Both the position numbers and the translations under genes were made by a program. 64,000 nucleotides of DNA from Micractinium sp. NFX-FRZ (taxonomy: Eukaryota > Chlorophyta > Trebouxiophyceae > Chlorellales > Chlorellaceae), in NCBI GenBank assembly GCA_029339195.1, contig JAPTJF010000146.1, positions 64,113 to 128,112 of the forward strand. The letters run 5' to 3'. Positions within the stretch are counted from its first letter, which is position 1. Each line of letters begins with the position of its first letter. Below, one piece after another: positions 10,886 to 21,575 of the stretch. Below the pieces are notes generated by a model. It worked only from the letters and a program-made list of their open reading frames with translations, had not been told where the DNA came from and ran no database searches.

Positions 10886-11576
10886 GGCTTGTGATGATAA
10901 CCCTGGCCTGCGCTGCCTTTTCCCGTGCCCATTGACAGTCTCTCTCCCCTCCTTCTGTGCTTTTCCACTGCGTGCCGCTTGCAACCTCTGGCTCTTTACA
11001 CGCTCCAGCGGCCATCTGGGTCACTTGAGGCTGGCAGGCATCTTGTGTAGGACCGCACCCTACTGACTTTTGGCCACCTCAGATCTTGGGACACACTGCA
11101 CCTCCATACTTCGACATCTGCCTGCATTCTTTACCCCACAACGCCATTGAAAGCTGCCCCCTTGTGGGTTTTGTTCGTTGCAAATGTTTCTCACTCCACG
11201 CCCCAATTCTTGCCCCTTATCATGACTCGCACCGGCGCATGTGTGCCTTGACACTGCACATGCGACCCATTGACACTGCATGGCACCCACTTCCCTTCGC
11301 AATTTCTTACAATATGGCTCTGTATCAGCCTGCCGCACTGGCTGTAACGCCAACATGTCTCCGACACCTTACAGACTGCCGGCTGGTACCGCTGTGCATG
11401 CTGACGTCAGCATCACCTGCCCTAGCGCTCCAGCCTGCGCACCTGCTCGCGTGAACATGGGGCTGCTGCCACACTGCTGCCGGAAGTGCGACCTGCCGCT
11501 GCTCCTCACTCTGCCGCTGCTGCTGCCGCTACTGGCGATGCTGTTGCTGTAGTTGCTGCTGCCACCGGTACTGCTG
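10886..11576. other. Convergent intergenic region
   Basis: Lies between the 3' ends of the secreted gene (+) and NOP53 (-). No gene was recognised. It should hold both 3' UTRs. Confidence 0.4.
11369..11373 (-). terminator. TGTAA polyadenylation motif (NOP53)
   Basis: TGTAA on the - strand about 205 bases after the NOP53 stop; another lies near 11,307. Confidence 0.4.
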
Positions 11577-14500
11577 CTACTGCGCCTTTTTGGCCTTCTT
11601 CTTCGACTTCCTCATCTCTTGCAGCTCCGCCTGCCGCTCCGCCGCACGATCCGCGCGCTCGCCCTGCGTGCCGGCAGGTTGGGCACGATGCAGCAGTGGG
11701 TCAGTGCGTGGCGGGAATGGGTGCGTGGCGGTGCGTACATCCAATCTCGCCCCAAATACCGCCCCGCCCAGCGCAGGCGGGTGAGCAGGCTGGCTGCCGC
11801 ACGCGCCTGTTCAGCATCTTGCACAGAGGACAGACGTCTTCCATTCGTTCTGCCCTGCACACTCATGCCCGGTCTTGCCCTGCTGCTCCTGCCAACTGCC
11901 TGTCCTGCTTACTCCCGGAGTACGCATTCCCTGTGGCAGCCTGCCCCTTCACTCACATGGATGTACTCCACCTTCTTGCCCTGCTTCTTCTGGTCAATCT
12001 TGCGCCGCGGCTCAATCAGGGCACGCTTCTGCAGGCTCTTGAACCTGCACACAAGGTGGGAAGTTTAGGGCGGTGTTTGAGGCGAGGGAGATGTTGGCAA
12101 ATTAGTGTGGGTGGCAGAGAGGGGGCATGGCAGGTGGGCAGAGGGTTCAGCAGGCACATGGGAGAACGGCGAGGTGCATGCAGCAACTCCAGACTGCACT
12201 CCTCTGGCCCACGCATGTCCCTTTCTTAGGCTGCAAACTCAGGGTGCTGCGCGTGACACCCTGCTGCCACCCTACCCGCGCCACCCGCTCCCTCCCTCCC
12301 CACCTGTCCTTGGCCAGCATGGCGGTGGGCTTCAGCCGGCGCAGGCTGCCCGCCAGCTCTTCGCTGGTCAGCACTTGCATCGGCATCGGCTCAAACTTGT
12401 GCTTGCTCAGCTTGGGCGGCTCGGCGGCCAGGCGCTCCGCCTTGTCCAGCTGCAGAATAGGAGAGGGGACGGAGGGGAGGGTAGAGGGTGGAGTACGGTC
12501 ATGGCAAGAGGGAGGGGTGCGGAAGCCAGGCAAGCCGGCTCGCCCAGCTGTGCACATGAAAAGAAGGAGACGAGGGGAGGGCTAGACGAGAGTGGCCACA
12601 GGTCAGGGAGGGCATCTACTAGATGCTCCGCTTTGCCCGCCTGCAGAGCACGCGGTGGGACGACGTGCACATGGCATGGAAGCCGAGCAGGCACACGCCA
12701 GGGGCGCAGCAGGCACAGCAGGGCGCACGGCAGCTGGCAAGGTGGACAAGGGCGCACCTGCCGGCGCAGGCGTGCCGCCTCCTGCGTCTCCTCCTCCTCC
12801 GCCAGCTCCTGCTCTATCGCCTTCAGGCTGGACAGCTCGTGGCGCTGCAGCTTGAGCTTGCGCTGCAGGTGAGAAGGAGTGGGGGAGAATTACAATGTGA
12901 GGGTGAGGACAGGGCAGCATGGTGGCAAGGCTGTGAGGAGGAGGACAGGGAAGCATGGGGGGGAAGGCTGTGAGAGGAGGTTGGAGCAGCAATGATGTTG
13001 GGGTGACCACAGTGTGTGCTGCTCTATCATCTTGAATCTCGACAGCTCTGTATGATGCTGTGCGTTCAAGCTCTGCTGGTGCCCACATGCACCCCAAGCC
13101 AATTGGCAGGACACAACATTGGCAGGAGAGCAGCCCGGAGGGGGAAGCTTCTTGCAGCAGCAGCGGAGCGCCTGCTGCTGCCGCTATCACCCACATGCTG
13201 GGCGTGTGCGTCCTGCGCCTCCTTCCGCCGCGCCTCCCGGTTGCGGTCCTTCCGCGTCTTGCGCAGCGCCTCCTGCAAAGCATGGGCAAGGGATTGACAA
13301 CACACATGATGATGGTCGGAGGCAAATGGGGCTGGAGATGCCGACGCCTTGTGTGCAGAGCCTCCCGCTGCTGGCAACAGTGTGGGGAGCAGTGTGGGGA
13401 GCAGTGTTGCTGCAGCAGCTGTACAAACCGTTTGCCGAGTGGACAAGCCAGAGATCACCGTGCTCCCCCGCCAGAGACCATCCCACCCCAGCATCCCCCC
13501 ACACCTGCCGCCGCCGCGCAGCCGCCACGCCGCTCGTGTCGCCCTCTTCCCCCTCCGCCTCCTCCTCTGCCTCCCCTCCCTCCATCGTCTGCAGCAGCGC
13601 CAGCTCATCCTGCTCCACGTCATAGTCTACCACACGTGGGGGAGCCACCGGTTGCAGGTCCTGCAGGCAGCAAGGAAGGGGGTGGGGGAAGGGAGGGGCA
13701 CAGGGCAGGGGTCAGCTAGTTGACAGTTGTTGGCTGACAGGAGGCAGCGCCAGCTCATCCCGTTTCGACAAGGCAGCAGCGACCGAGGCGCCGTCAAGTT
13801 GAGTAGCAGCAGATGGCACGACTGGTGCGCTCCAGCACATCCCGGTGCGCTGCTTCGACTACCCTACCAAACCACCTGCCCAGCCCCTTTGCCGACTTGC
13901 CTTGTCCAAGATCTTTCTTGTCTCTGCCGCCACCGCAACCGCCACCGCCTCCTGGTGCATCTCCCGGTCGGGGTTGTAGGAGCAGCCGGCGGGGTCAATC
14001 TCGATTGCAGGGATCACGGGGCGCTGCTGCTCCGACATGGCAGCATTGGAGGGTACCACGGCGTGCCGGCTGCTAGGGCCGCTGCGCTTGGCGCGCTTTG
14101 CGGCCGGCGCGGCGGTGCCCTCCCAGCCCTGCGCCCAGTCCAGCGGTGCTACTGCCGCCCCCTGCTGCTGCTGCTGCTCGTCCGCTCCCCAAATGTCCAG
14201 CGCCGCCGCTGCGTTTGCCGCTGCACTGCCGCCGCCACGCTTCTTCGCCGCGCCCGCACCGGCGCCACGCTGCTGCTGCTGCTGCTGCTTTGCACGCTGC
14301 TCCTGCTCCAGCACGCTGCCCTTGGACTTGCGAGGCACAACCTTGGCGGCGGGCGTGGCGTTGTGCGCGGCTGCCAGGATGGCGGCTGACCGCAGCACCT
14401 TCTGCCGTGCCGCCAGCTTGCGGGGCAGCTTCCCTGTTTGCACTGCCTCCGCCGTGCCCTCATCGCCAGCCTGCACAGCGGCAGGGCAAGGGGGCGCGGC

Positions 14501-15258
14501 ACACAAGCGTGTGTTGGGGGCTGGTGCCGGCACGTTGGGCCACGGCAGGCGGCAAGCAGTGGCCGCCCCAGCCGGTCGACCCAAGCCACCGGCTCAGCCT
14601 GCACCAGCACATCACTCCTTGGGACATGCTGACATCAGTCTGTCGCACTCACTCACGCACTCTGACTGCCAAGCATTGTGTCGACCTACCCACTCGGCCC
14701 CTTTCACCTGGCCCTCGAAGCAAAGATCAGCACTACAGCTGTTGTTCAATATCAAAACAACAATAAGCGCCCGCCCCCTCTCACCTCACCCGCAAACAAG
14801 CATTTTCCACCCAATCTTTCCGCCAACGAGGGACCTTCAATCAATGCAAGTCCCTCTCACCTTGTCCTCAAAAAAGAGGTCGGCGTCGGGCACTCCCTCC
14901 ACCACCAGCCCCTGCCGCTCCTCCCGAGTGCTCTTCTCAAGGAAGTCATCCACCTGCGAAATCCCAGAGGAGCATGGACCTTATAGTTGATCAAGTGTGT
15001 GAGCCAGGAGAAGAGGTTGGTGGTGGTTGACAGCACGTGTGTGCAGTGGGCAAGGCCAGCGGACGGGTGGTGGCAGGCAGCAGGCGGCAGGCAGCTGCGG
15101 CGGCGGCGGCGGCAGTGCAGCTCCTGGCAGCATGCATGCGGACATGCGACCGGCAGGGCGCCCCAGGATGCCCTTTCTTCAACTACTGCCACCCTGCCGC
15201 GCACCTCCTGCGTGTCAATCTTCTTCCAGGCGCGCTTGCCACCCTTTTTCTTCGCCAT
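11577..15258 (-). CDS. NOP53: NOP53 (GLTSCR2) ribosome-assembly factor, 9 exons
   Basis: Exons in transcript order: 15258-15205, 14953-14861, 14470-13901, 13660-13505, 13272-13195, 12862-12758, 12449-12304, 12044-11957, 11663-11577; every phase agrees, giving 458 residues. It starts MAKKKGGKRAWKKIDTQE and continues VDDFLEKSTREER and DADLFFEDK, hallmarks of Nop53. An Ala/Gln-rich middle follows, then DPAGCSYNPD, a run of basic coiled-coil segments (EALRKTRKDRNREARRK, KLKLQRHELSSLKAIEQE), the conserved SKHKFEPMPMQV and FKSLQKRALIEPR, and a Lys-rich end. Nop53 recruits the exosome helicase Mtr4 to pre-60S particles for 7S rRNA processing in the nucleolus. Intron 3 has a GC donor (AAG|GCAAGT). 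The gene is head-to-head with NSA1, another pre-60S factor. Confidence 0.9.
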
Positions 15259-15461
15259 TCTGCCGGCGCTGTTTCGAGAAGGCGTGGCAGCTCCTACTGA
15301 GTGTGCGGACGTCAGCGGAGCAGCCGAAAGCTTCAGGTGACGGAGAAATATGCGTGCTGCTGCGCGTGCTGTCTTTGGTGGCGGCGGCTCTCCTGCACAT
15401 GCGGCATGGCCACAGCTTCAATCTCGTATATGCCTTGTGTTTCCTGGAATAGCAGAGCACG
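15259..15461. promoter_or_regulatory. Shared divergent promoter of NOP53 and NSA1
   Basis: Only 203 bases separate the two start codons, so both promoters and 5' UTRs must overlap here. Both genes serve 60S assembly, which suggests co-regulation. No TATA box is clear. Confidence 0.7.
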
Positions 15462-18400
15462 ATGGACACACGTTCGCCGCCCCTGCGGCTCGTCTACAGC
15501 GATGAGCTGGGCCAGCTGAAAGGTGCGTGCTTCCTGGCTCCTTGTCGCCCTGAGGTGTACAATAGCAGTCACTTAGCCATGCCACGCGCCCTGCCACCGC
15601 GTTCCCTGCAGTGGTCCAGACCGCCGACGGCGCGCAGCTGGGCACCGCCGCTGTAGCAGCCACCTGGTAAGCCAAATGAGAGATGTTCCTTGCGTGTGCA
15701 ACTTGACGGTTTGCTTGAGCCGAATTATGCAATGCATTGCAGGTCGGAGCAGCTGCGTGGCATCCACAAGTTTCCATGCACCATCTGCTCCGCTTCCGCA
15801 CCCGCCGCGCCCCACCCTGCCCTCCCGCCTCCCTGCCGCCCAGCCTGCCCCTGAGAGCTCCACTCGCTCTCCGCTGCTGCAGGGGCCAGCCCGACAAGAC
15901 GCAGCTCATCGACTGCACTGACCTGGGCAGCAGCGGCGGCATTGAAGACACCAGCACCGCTGTTCTGGCAGTGGCTCGGCGCAGCGGGGCCATTGAGCTG
16001 CGCTCCCCGCTCACAGGGGAGTTGCTTGGCACAATCCCCCCAGCCAGCAGCAGCAGCGGCAGCAGCAACGGCAGCAGCGGCAAGCAGCTGGAGGACGCGG
16101 TGCGCGTGCGCGGCCTGCACCTGCTGTGGGGCGAGGGGGAGGCGGCGAGCGGCATGCCCGCCGTGCTTTCGGTCACGCAGGGCGGCACCGCGCGCCTGCA
16201 CGCCCCCGCAGCGGCGGCCGCGGCGCAGCAGCAGCAGCAGCAGGAGGGCGAGCAGCAGCGGCAGACCGGCAGTGCGAGCTGGGAGGAGCGGCGCAGCTGG
16301 CAGGTGCCTGCGGAGGTGTGCTGCACAGCCTATGACGCAGCCTCCGGCCGCCTGGCGGTGGGCTGCCAAGGCGCAGAGCTGCGGCTGTTTGACGTGCCCA
16401 CCGGCGAGCTGGTGTTCACATTTAAGGGGGGAAAGCCCAACATGGGTGAGTGCTCCTGGTGGTCATGTGTAGCACAGGCGGCTGGGTGTGTAGGCGGCTG
16501 GCTGGCTGGCTTGCCATACGGGCAGTCCCTCTCGCTCGCCACCCTTTGTTTATGAAAATTGACTGCCCGGCCTGCCCACAGTGCACACGCTGTGCGCGGC
16601 GACAGCTTCCCCACAGGCATGCAACAGCAGCCTGCCTGCGGACTCACCCATCAGCCTAACCGCCTGCCTGCCTGCCGCCCCTGCAGTCGGCGTGGTGGAC
16701 CGCCCCTGGAACACAGCCATCGTCTTCCTCCCACCCGCCAGCGGCAGCGGCGACAGCGGCGGCGAGGACGGCGGCAGCCCTGCGCCTGGCAGCCGGCTGC
16801 TGGTGGGCACGGGCCACCACAAAGTGCGGCTGTATGATGCAGAGGCGGGGAAGCGGCCGCAGGTGAGATGAGGCACTGCTGTAGTGATCAATAGCAGGGT
16901 GCATGGGCAAAGGAGCGGCCCGCGGGATGGGGAGACTTGTGGGGAATGGGTACTGACTTGGGGTAGGCAGAGCAAGAAACATCCATGGCAGTGCATGGTA
17001 GTGCATGGCATCCGGTCAAAACGGCATTGAAGGTGCTGCCCCACGCTTTGGTCTGCCGCCTGGCTGCAGATGGAGCTGAGCTGGCGGGAGGGCCGCGTCA
17101 CCTGCATGGCCCTGGAGCCCGACGGTGCGTGGGGTCGATAGACAGATGGGGACAGACGGGGCAGCCTGAACTCTGCAATGCATGCATGCCACCCCTGATT
17201 GCCGACCACCGATTCTGCCGGTCGCCAAGTACTTGTGTTTGTTTGGCACCGACCCTGCCTGTGGTCAGGCATTTGTGGCCACGGCCCCTGTGGGATGACC
17301 TGCCCCTGCTCGCTGCTCCGCCCCCACCCTCACCCTACCCTCCCCGGGCACCACCCTGCTCTGCCTGCAGGCCAGCGCTGCTGGGTGGGCAACGGCGTGG
17401 GGCAGATAGAGGTGCTGGACCTGCGCACACGCAAGTTCACGGGGGCCGTAAAGGGGATGGCAGGTGAGGGGCTAAGAAGTCTGGAGGGGGATTACGCTCG
17501 ATGGGGGGATAATGGCAGGTAGAGCTGTTAAACAGGGGGATGGGAGGCAGGGTTGTGGTGCCAGAGGGGGTTTGAACAGTGGAGCGAGCACGATGCAGAG
17601 GCCAGACCTCACGCCCAGTGTGCTCTGCACCGCACTGCCAGTGGCGGATCTCTATCTCACTTCCATTGCTAGTTCACAACAGCCCCTTTCACTCCCGCGC
17701 CCCGCCCCGCCCCACGCTGTGCAGGCTCCGCCCGCGCCCTGGCCTGCCACCCCACGGCGCCAGTGCTGGCATGCGTGGGTCTGGACCGCTACCTGCGCCT
17801 GCACTCGACAGACACACGGCAGCAGCTGGCAAAAGTGTATCTCAAGACCCTGCCGACAGGTGGGTGAAGTGCTTGGGGATGCTGCAGTACAGGGAGGGCC
17901 GTTGGAGTGATTCAAGGGACTGCCAGTGCGGCAGCAGCTGGGAAAGGTGTGCCTCAAGGACCTGCCCACAGGTGGGGGGAGCGGCGGCTGGGGTGCTGCC
18001 AGGCAGGCGGAGGGGAGCAGGCGGCCGTTGCGGTGCACCGCTGGCGTGCTCGGTGCGCGGGCTCCCCTGGCTGAACTGGCTGGCTGGCTGGCTGGCTGGC
18101 TGGCTTGGCTGGCTGGGGTGCGCAGCGCAGCCTCCTTGGCTGGTTGGACAGATTAGCCCCCTTGCCTGGCTTCACAAGTCGGGTGCCAACATGGGTGCCC
18201 ACATGGTGTTGGGGTAACTTGACGGGGCCGGGGGACGGGACAACTCTGTGCAACCGTGCATTGAGTGAGCAGATCCCTTGTAAGCAGCTCCACACCTGCA
18301 GCCGCCGCCTGACATCCAAGCCTGCAACCCCGTGGCCCCGCCCTGCAGGTGTGGCGTTCTGCCCCACCGACGCCAGCATGCTGCCGCCGCTGAAGGAGGA

Positions 18401-18653
18401 GGACAAGGGCAAGGGGAAGGGCAAGGAGAAGCGGCGGCGGCGCAAGGAGGCAGCCAGCGGCAGCGATGGCGAGGGAAGTGACTTTGACATTGCTGCTGCT
18501 GAGGACTCAGAGCCGGAGTCTGAGCCTGAGCAGGAGCAGAAGCAGAAGCAGCGGAGGGGAAGCAAGCGGAGCAAGGCGCGGGAGGGCGGCGGCGGCAGCG
18601 GGCGGCACAAGGCGCGCAAGCAGCGGCCAGCATCGGGGGCCGACAGCGACTGA
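15462..18653 (+). CDS. NSA1: NSA1/WDR74-like WD40 ribosome-assembly protein, 8 exons
   Basis: Exons 15462-15522, 15612-15666, 15883-16445, 16687-16862, 17070-17124, 17371-17463, 17725-17859 and 18349-18653 join in phase to 480 residues. The order matches Nsa1/WDR74: an N-terminal YSDELGQLK strand, WD40 blades with LLVGTGHHKVRLYD (exon 4), CWVGNGVGQIEVLDLR (exon 6) and ARALACHPTAPVLACVGLDRYLRL (exon 7). It ends in a long Lys/Glu/Ser-rich acidic-basic tail typical of nucleolar proteins. In yeast Nsa1 marks an early pre-60S particle; WDR74 works with the AAA-ATPase NVL2. A possible extra 15-codon exon, nearly repeating the end of exon 7, lies at 17,927-17,971. Confidence 0.87.
17927..17971 (+). 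other. Candidate cassette exon 7b of NSA1 (duplicate of exon 7 end)
   Basis: Bases 17,930-17,976 match 17,818-17,864 at 40 of 47 positions, including the donor site. The copy has an AG at 17,925-17,926 and a GT at 17,972. It is 45 nt long and keeps phase 1 on both sides. It would insert VRQQLGKVCLKDLPT after the native RQQLAKVYLKTLPT. It may be a skipped, included or dead exon. Confidence 0.65.
18068..18120 (+). repeat. (GGCT)n microsatellite in NSA1 intron 7
   Basis: About nine ggct/ctgg units, slightly interrupted near the 3' end. Confidence 0.8.
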
Positions 18654-19570
18654 CTGTATGGCTGTTGATTGCTTCCCACCGGCGGTACACTAGAATGCCC
18701 TTGTTGTTGTATCAAGACCCTCGGGAGTGCTGAAGTACGCTGGAATTGCGTGTTGGTGGGTCGTGTGGGGTGTGCTTGGCGGGAGGGAGTGGAGGGGTCT
18801 TGAGGCCACGTCAGCATTGCCAGCCATTCAGCTGTAATGGGGAGCCCTCCTGCAGCTTCCGTGGATCACAAGGCTTGCAGCAGGGGGCTTGGCTGTGCAA
18901 GCAAGTAGCACGTTAATGGCATGTAGGGTGACAGTGGGCAGGGTCCGGACCGTGGAGTTTGGACGCCACGCCGCCTGGTAGGCTGGCATTGTGCCCCGGC
19001 TGTGATCCAGCCGTGTCGGGGCCCCCAACCCCCATGCGTATGTTCCCACCACGATTGCGAGTTCAGGAAACTGGCATGCCATCCCGTCCCTGTGGCACCG
19101 GGAGCAACGTCCAGTAAGCTAACAGCTGTCCTGCAGGGGGTGGCGGGACCCTCCCTCCTGAGTGGTGGCAGCACTGCTGGCGGGGCGGTGCAGGCGCTAG
19201 AGGCATCTTCGGGCCTCACAGCCCACCAGGACACAGGGATCGATCCAGTAGTGGTTTGCCCGAGTTCAGATATGTGCAGCATACAGGCAACATAAGTATA
19301 CCTGTAAGGCGCCAGCAGGCGCAGCAGGCGGGCCGCGGTTTCCCGGACATAGCCCTGGATGCCGCTCACGCCCTCCCAGACTTGCATCACATGTGTTTCA
19401 TTTCGTTGGAGGCTAAAGGTGTGTGTGGCCTGTCCGGAGGACGCCTCGGTTAAGTAGTTCACCTGTCCTCGAGCGACGCACGCACAGTTCCAACCTCCTC
19501 TGCTTGCCTGAAGCACAGTGGCGCGTTTCCCATGCTCTTTGAGAAGGGCTGGTACTCCCATCAGCCAGCC
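18654..19570. other. Intergenic; NSA1 3' flank and next promoter
   Basis: A TGTAA motif at 18,833-18,837 lies about 180 bases past the NSA1 stop. The long - frame (18,866-19,792) has no family likeness and crosses into the next gene, so I treat it as a shadow. Confidence 0.4.
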
Positions 19571-21488
19571 ATGCGATTCAAGGCGGCACTCTGGGCCTTC
19601 CTGTGGCTGGCTGCTGCTGCCACCACTCATGCATTGGGTGTAGGTAAGGGGTGGACATGCAAGTGCGTGCGGAAATGCGGAAACACCGGAAGCGAGTGGC
19701 CCTGCACGTGGGTAGTAACCTGTGCAGGTTGCACCCCGGTTTCTCCAACTCAATTCAGCATCGTACATGCCAGCTTTCCTCACCTCCGCCACGCCCCACG
19801 CCTACAGGAGACGCTGGCTTGGCAGGCCGCAAGGTCATCGTCACCCTTGTTGGCCGCAGCACCTGCCGCCAGCGCGGCAGCCTGTCCTTCGCAAGATGCG
19901 AGTACGTGGGATAGCTGGGATGTGCCCCAGGCACTGTGCAGCTGTTGGCGGGCATGCGGCTGCTTTGGCATATGGCATGCAACGTGTTGTTGGTTGCTGG
20001 TTGACTGGTACTGTAAGCCAGCGCACGCCGCCTCTGCCGCGCCACCTGGGTGCTGCGCACTGCAGGCGGGGCGACGCACTCAGCCTGCGCGCTGGTGCCA
20101 CCGATGCCTGGAGCACTTGGGTCATTGAGGCCGCTCCTTCGCCCCTCCGCCCCAGCGCAGCCCAGGCCCAGCACCTGGCAGGGGTGCCTATCACAATTGC
20201 GGTGAGCGGAGCGGCTGGGGTGCTCCAGGCCACGTGGTTTGCTGGCTGCTGCTGGCACCGGCCGGCTCTTGTGGGCCGCACCTCCCATGCCACTGGATGG
20301 GGCCTTGCCCGAGCACGACTTGCCCACGCGGTGCACCCCATGCCACTGCCACTGCAGGCCTTGGGCAGGGGGAGAGAGCGCTTCGGCTGTCCAGCCAGGG
20401 GCCTGCTGACTGCCACCACCGGATGCGACGTCAAGGCGGTGCAGATGGGGCCGGGAAGCCGCTGGGTGCTGGAGCCCGCAGGCATAGGCCTGCCTGGGCA
20501 GTACCGCATCAGGGCCCAGGTGCGCCCCCCGCCACGCTGTGCCCCGCTGTGGGTGCCTGCCTTTGATTGAGTGCCAGTGGTTGAATGCCAGCGGCGCCGC
20601 CCCGCCGTGATCCACTCTTGTGTGCCCACCCTCCCTCCCCCTGTCAGGGCCGCACAACCGGGCGCTGCCGCCGCCTCTACCTCGGGGCCGCTGCCAAGGG
20701 CTGCGGTGCCCCCGCCCTGGCAGTCTATGCAAAAGATGACTTCAAGGCGCTCACTGTGTGGCAGATCAGCACCGTGGCGAGCCCCGCACCTCCTCCCAAG
20801 CCCACTCCCTACCCGCCACCGCCTCGCGCCAAGCCCCCCCAGGCGGCCCCCTCCCCACCCCATCCACGCACCCGCCCTCCAACCTCCCCATCTCCCCGCC
20901 CCCCCGCTCCGTCGCCCCCTCCGCCCCGCTCCTCCTCACCCCCACCACCCTTGCGCTCTCCCCCTCCGCCCAAACCCTCCCCCCCGCCGCCATTACCCAC
21001 TCCACCTCCACCCTCCCCCACACCCCCGCCGCCCTCCCCCACACCCCCTCCGCCCTCCCCCACACCCCCGCCGCCCTCCCCCACACCCCCGCCGCCTCCC
21101 CCCACTCCACCTCCGCCCTCCCCCACACCCCCGCCACCCTCCCCAACACCCCCGCCGCCCTCTCCCACTCCCCCTCCGCCACCCCCTCCGCCCTCCCCCA
21201 CACCCACGGTCAGTGTTGTGCGCCCACACTTGTGCACCTACCGCCGCCGATCGCATGATTTGCCTGGATGGAGAACAGCAGCCAGCAGCGGCCCGGTGCT
21301 GCCAGCTCAGTGAGCACTTGCAGAGCACCCCTGCACTGCCCTTGCCATGACCTGTACCGTGCCCTCCCTGCCCCCCCTCCCCGCCTGAGCAGTGCGCGGC
21401 ACTATACGAAGCTTGCACGGAGGACGCCGATTGCTGCACATCACCAGGAGCCCCCACCTTCTGTAACTGCGAGTGCTTGGAGGTCTGA
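19571..21488 (+). CDS. Secreted trefoil-like protein with long Ser-Pro-rich arm, 6 exons
   Basis: Exons 19571-19643, 19808-19905, 20022-20201, 20358-20519, 20648-21208, 21393-21488 give about 389 residues. A signal peptide (FKAALWAFLWLAAAATTHA) leads into three similar units, each with a Cys-flanked strand and a W-[VQ]-[IL] motif: CRQRGSLSFARC...WVIEAAP, CPARGLLTATTGC...WVLEPAG, CRRLYLGAAAKGC...WQIS. This suggests a beta-trefoil-like fold. About 140 residues of PPPPSPTP repeats follow (20,800-21,208), likely O-glycosylated after prolyl hydroxylation as in algal wall proteins. A Cys-rich knob (EACTEDADCCTSPGAPTFCNCECLE) ends the protein. The exon 3 acceptor is the least certain. The stop coincides with the start of a repeat element (copy 2). 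Confidence 0.7.
20800..21208 (+). repeat. Coding Ser-Pro/Pro-rich repeat tract
   Basis: Tandem 9-18 base units encode PPPPSPT. The antisense frame gives a Gly-rich ORF (21,237-20,809) that is an artefact of this composition. Confidence 0.85.
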
Positions 21489-21575
21489 AGAAGAAGAAGA
21501 AGAACGCCTTGGGCGTGGGTTGAGGACACCAGCTGCAGCGGAGGTGTGCAACCGCTCATGGCGGGGGTCCCCATT
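21486..21575 (+). mobile_element. Short repeat element, copy 2
   Basis: Aligns with the element at 8,538-8,632 over most of its length: the GAA run, cttgggcgtgggttgagg, the caccagc...ggaggtgtg block and the gggggtcccc end, with small gaps. No target duplication is obvious here. Confidence 0.65.

Noticed and set aside
20809..21237. Gly-rich ORF on - strand
   Set aside because: It is the reverse complement of the Ser-Pro-rich coding tract, an effect of composition.
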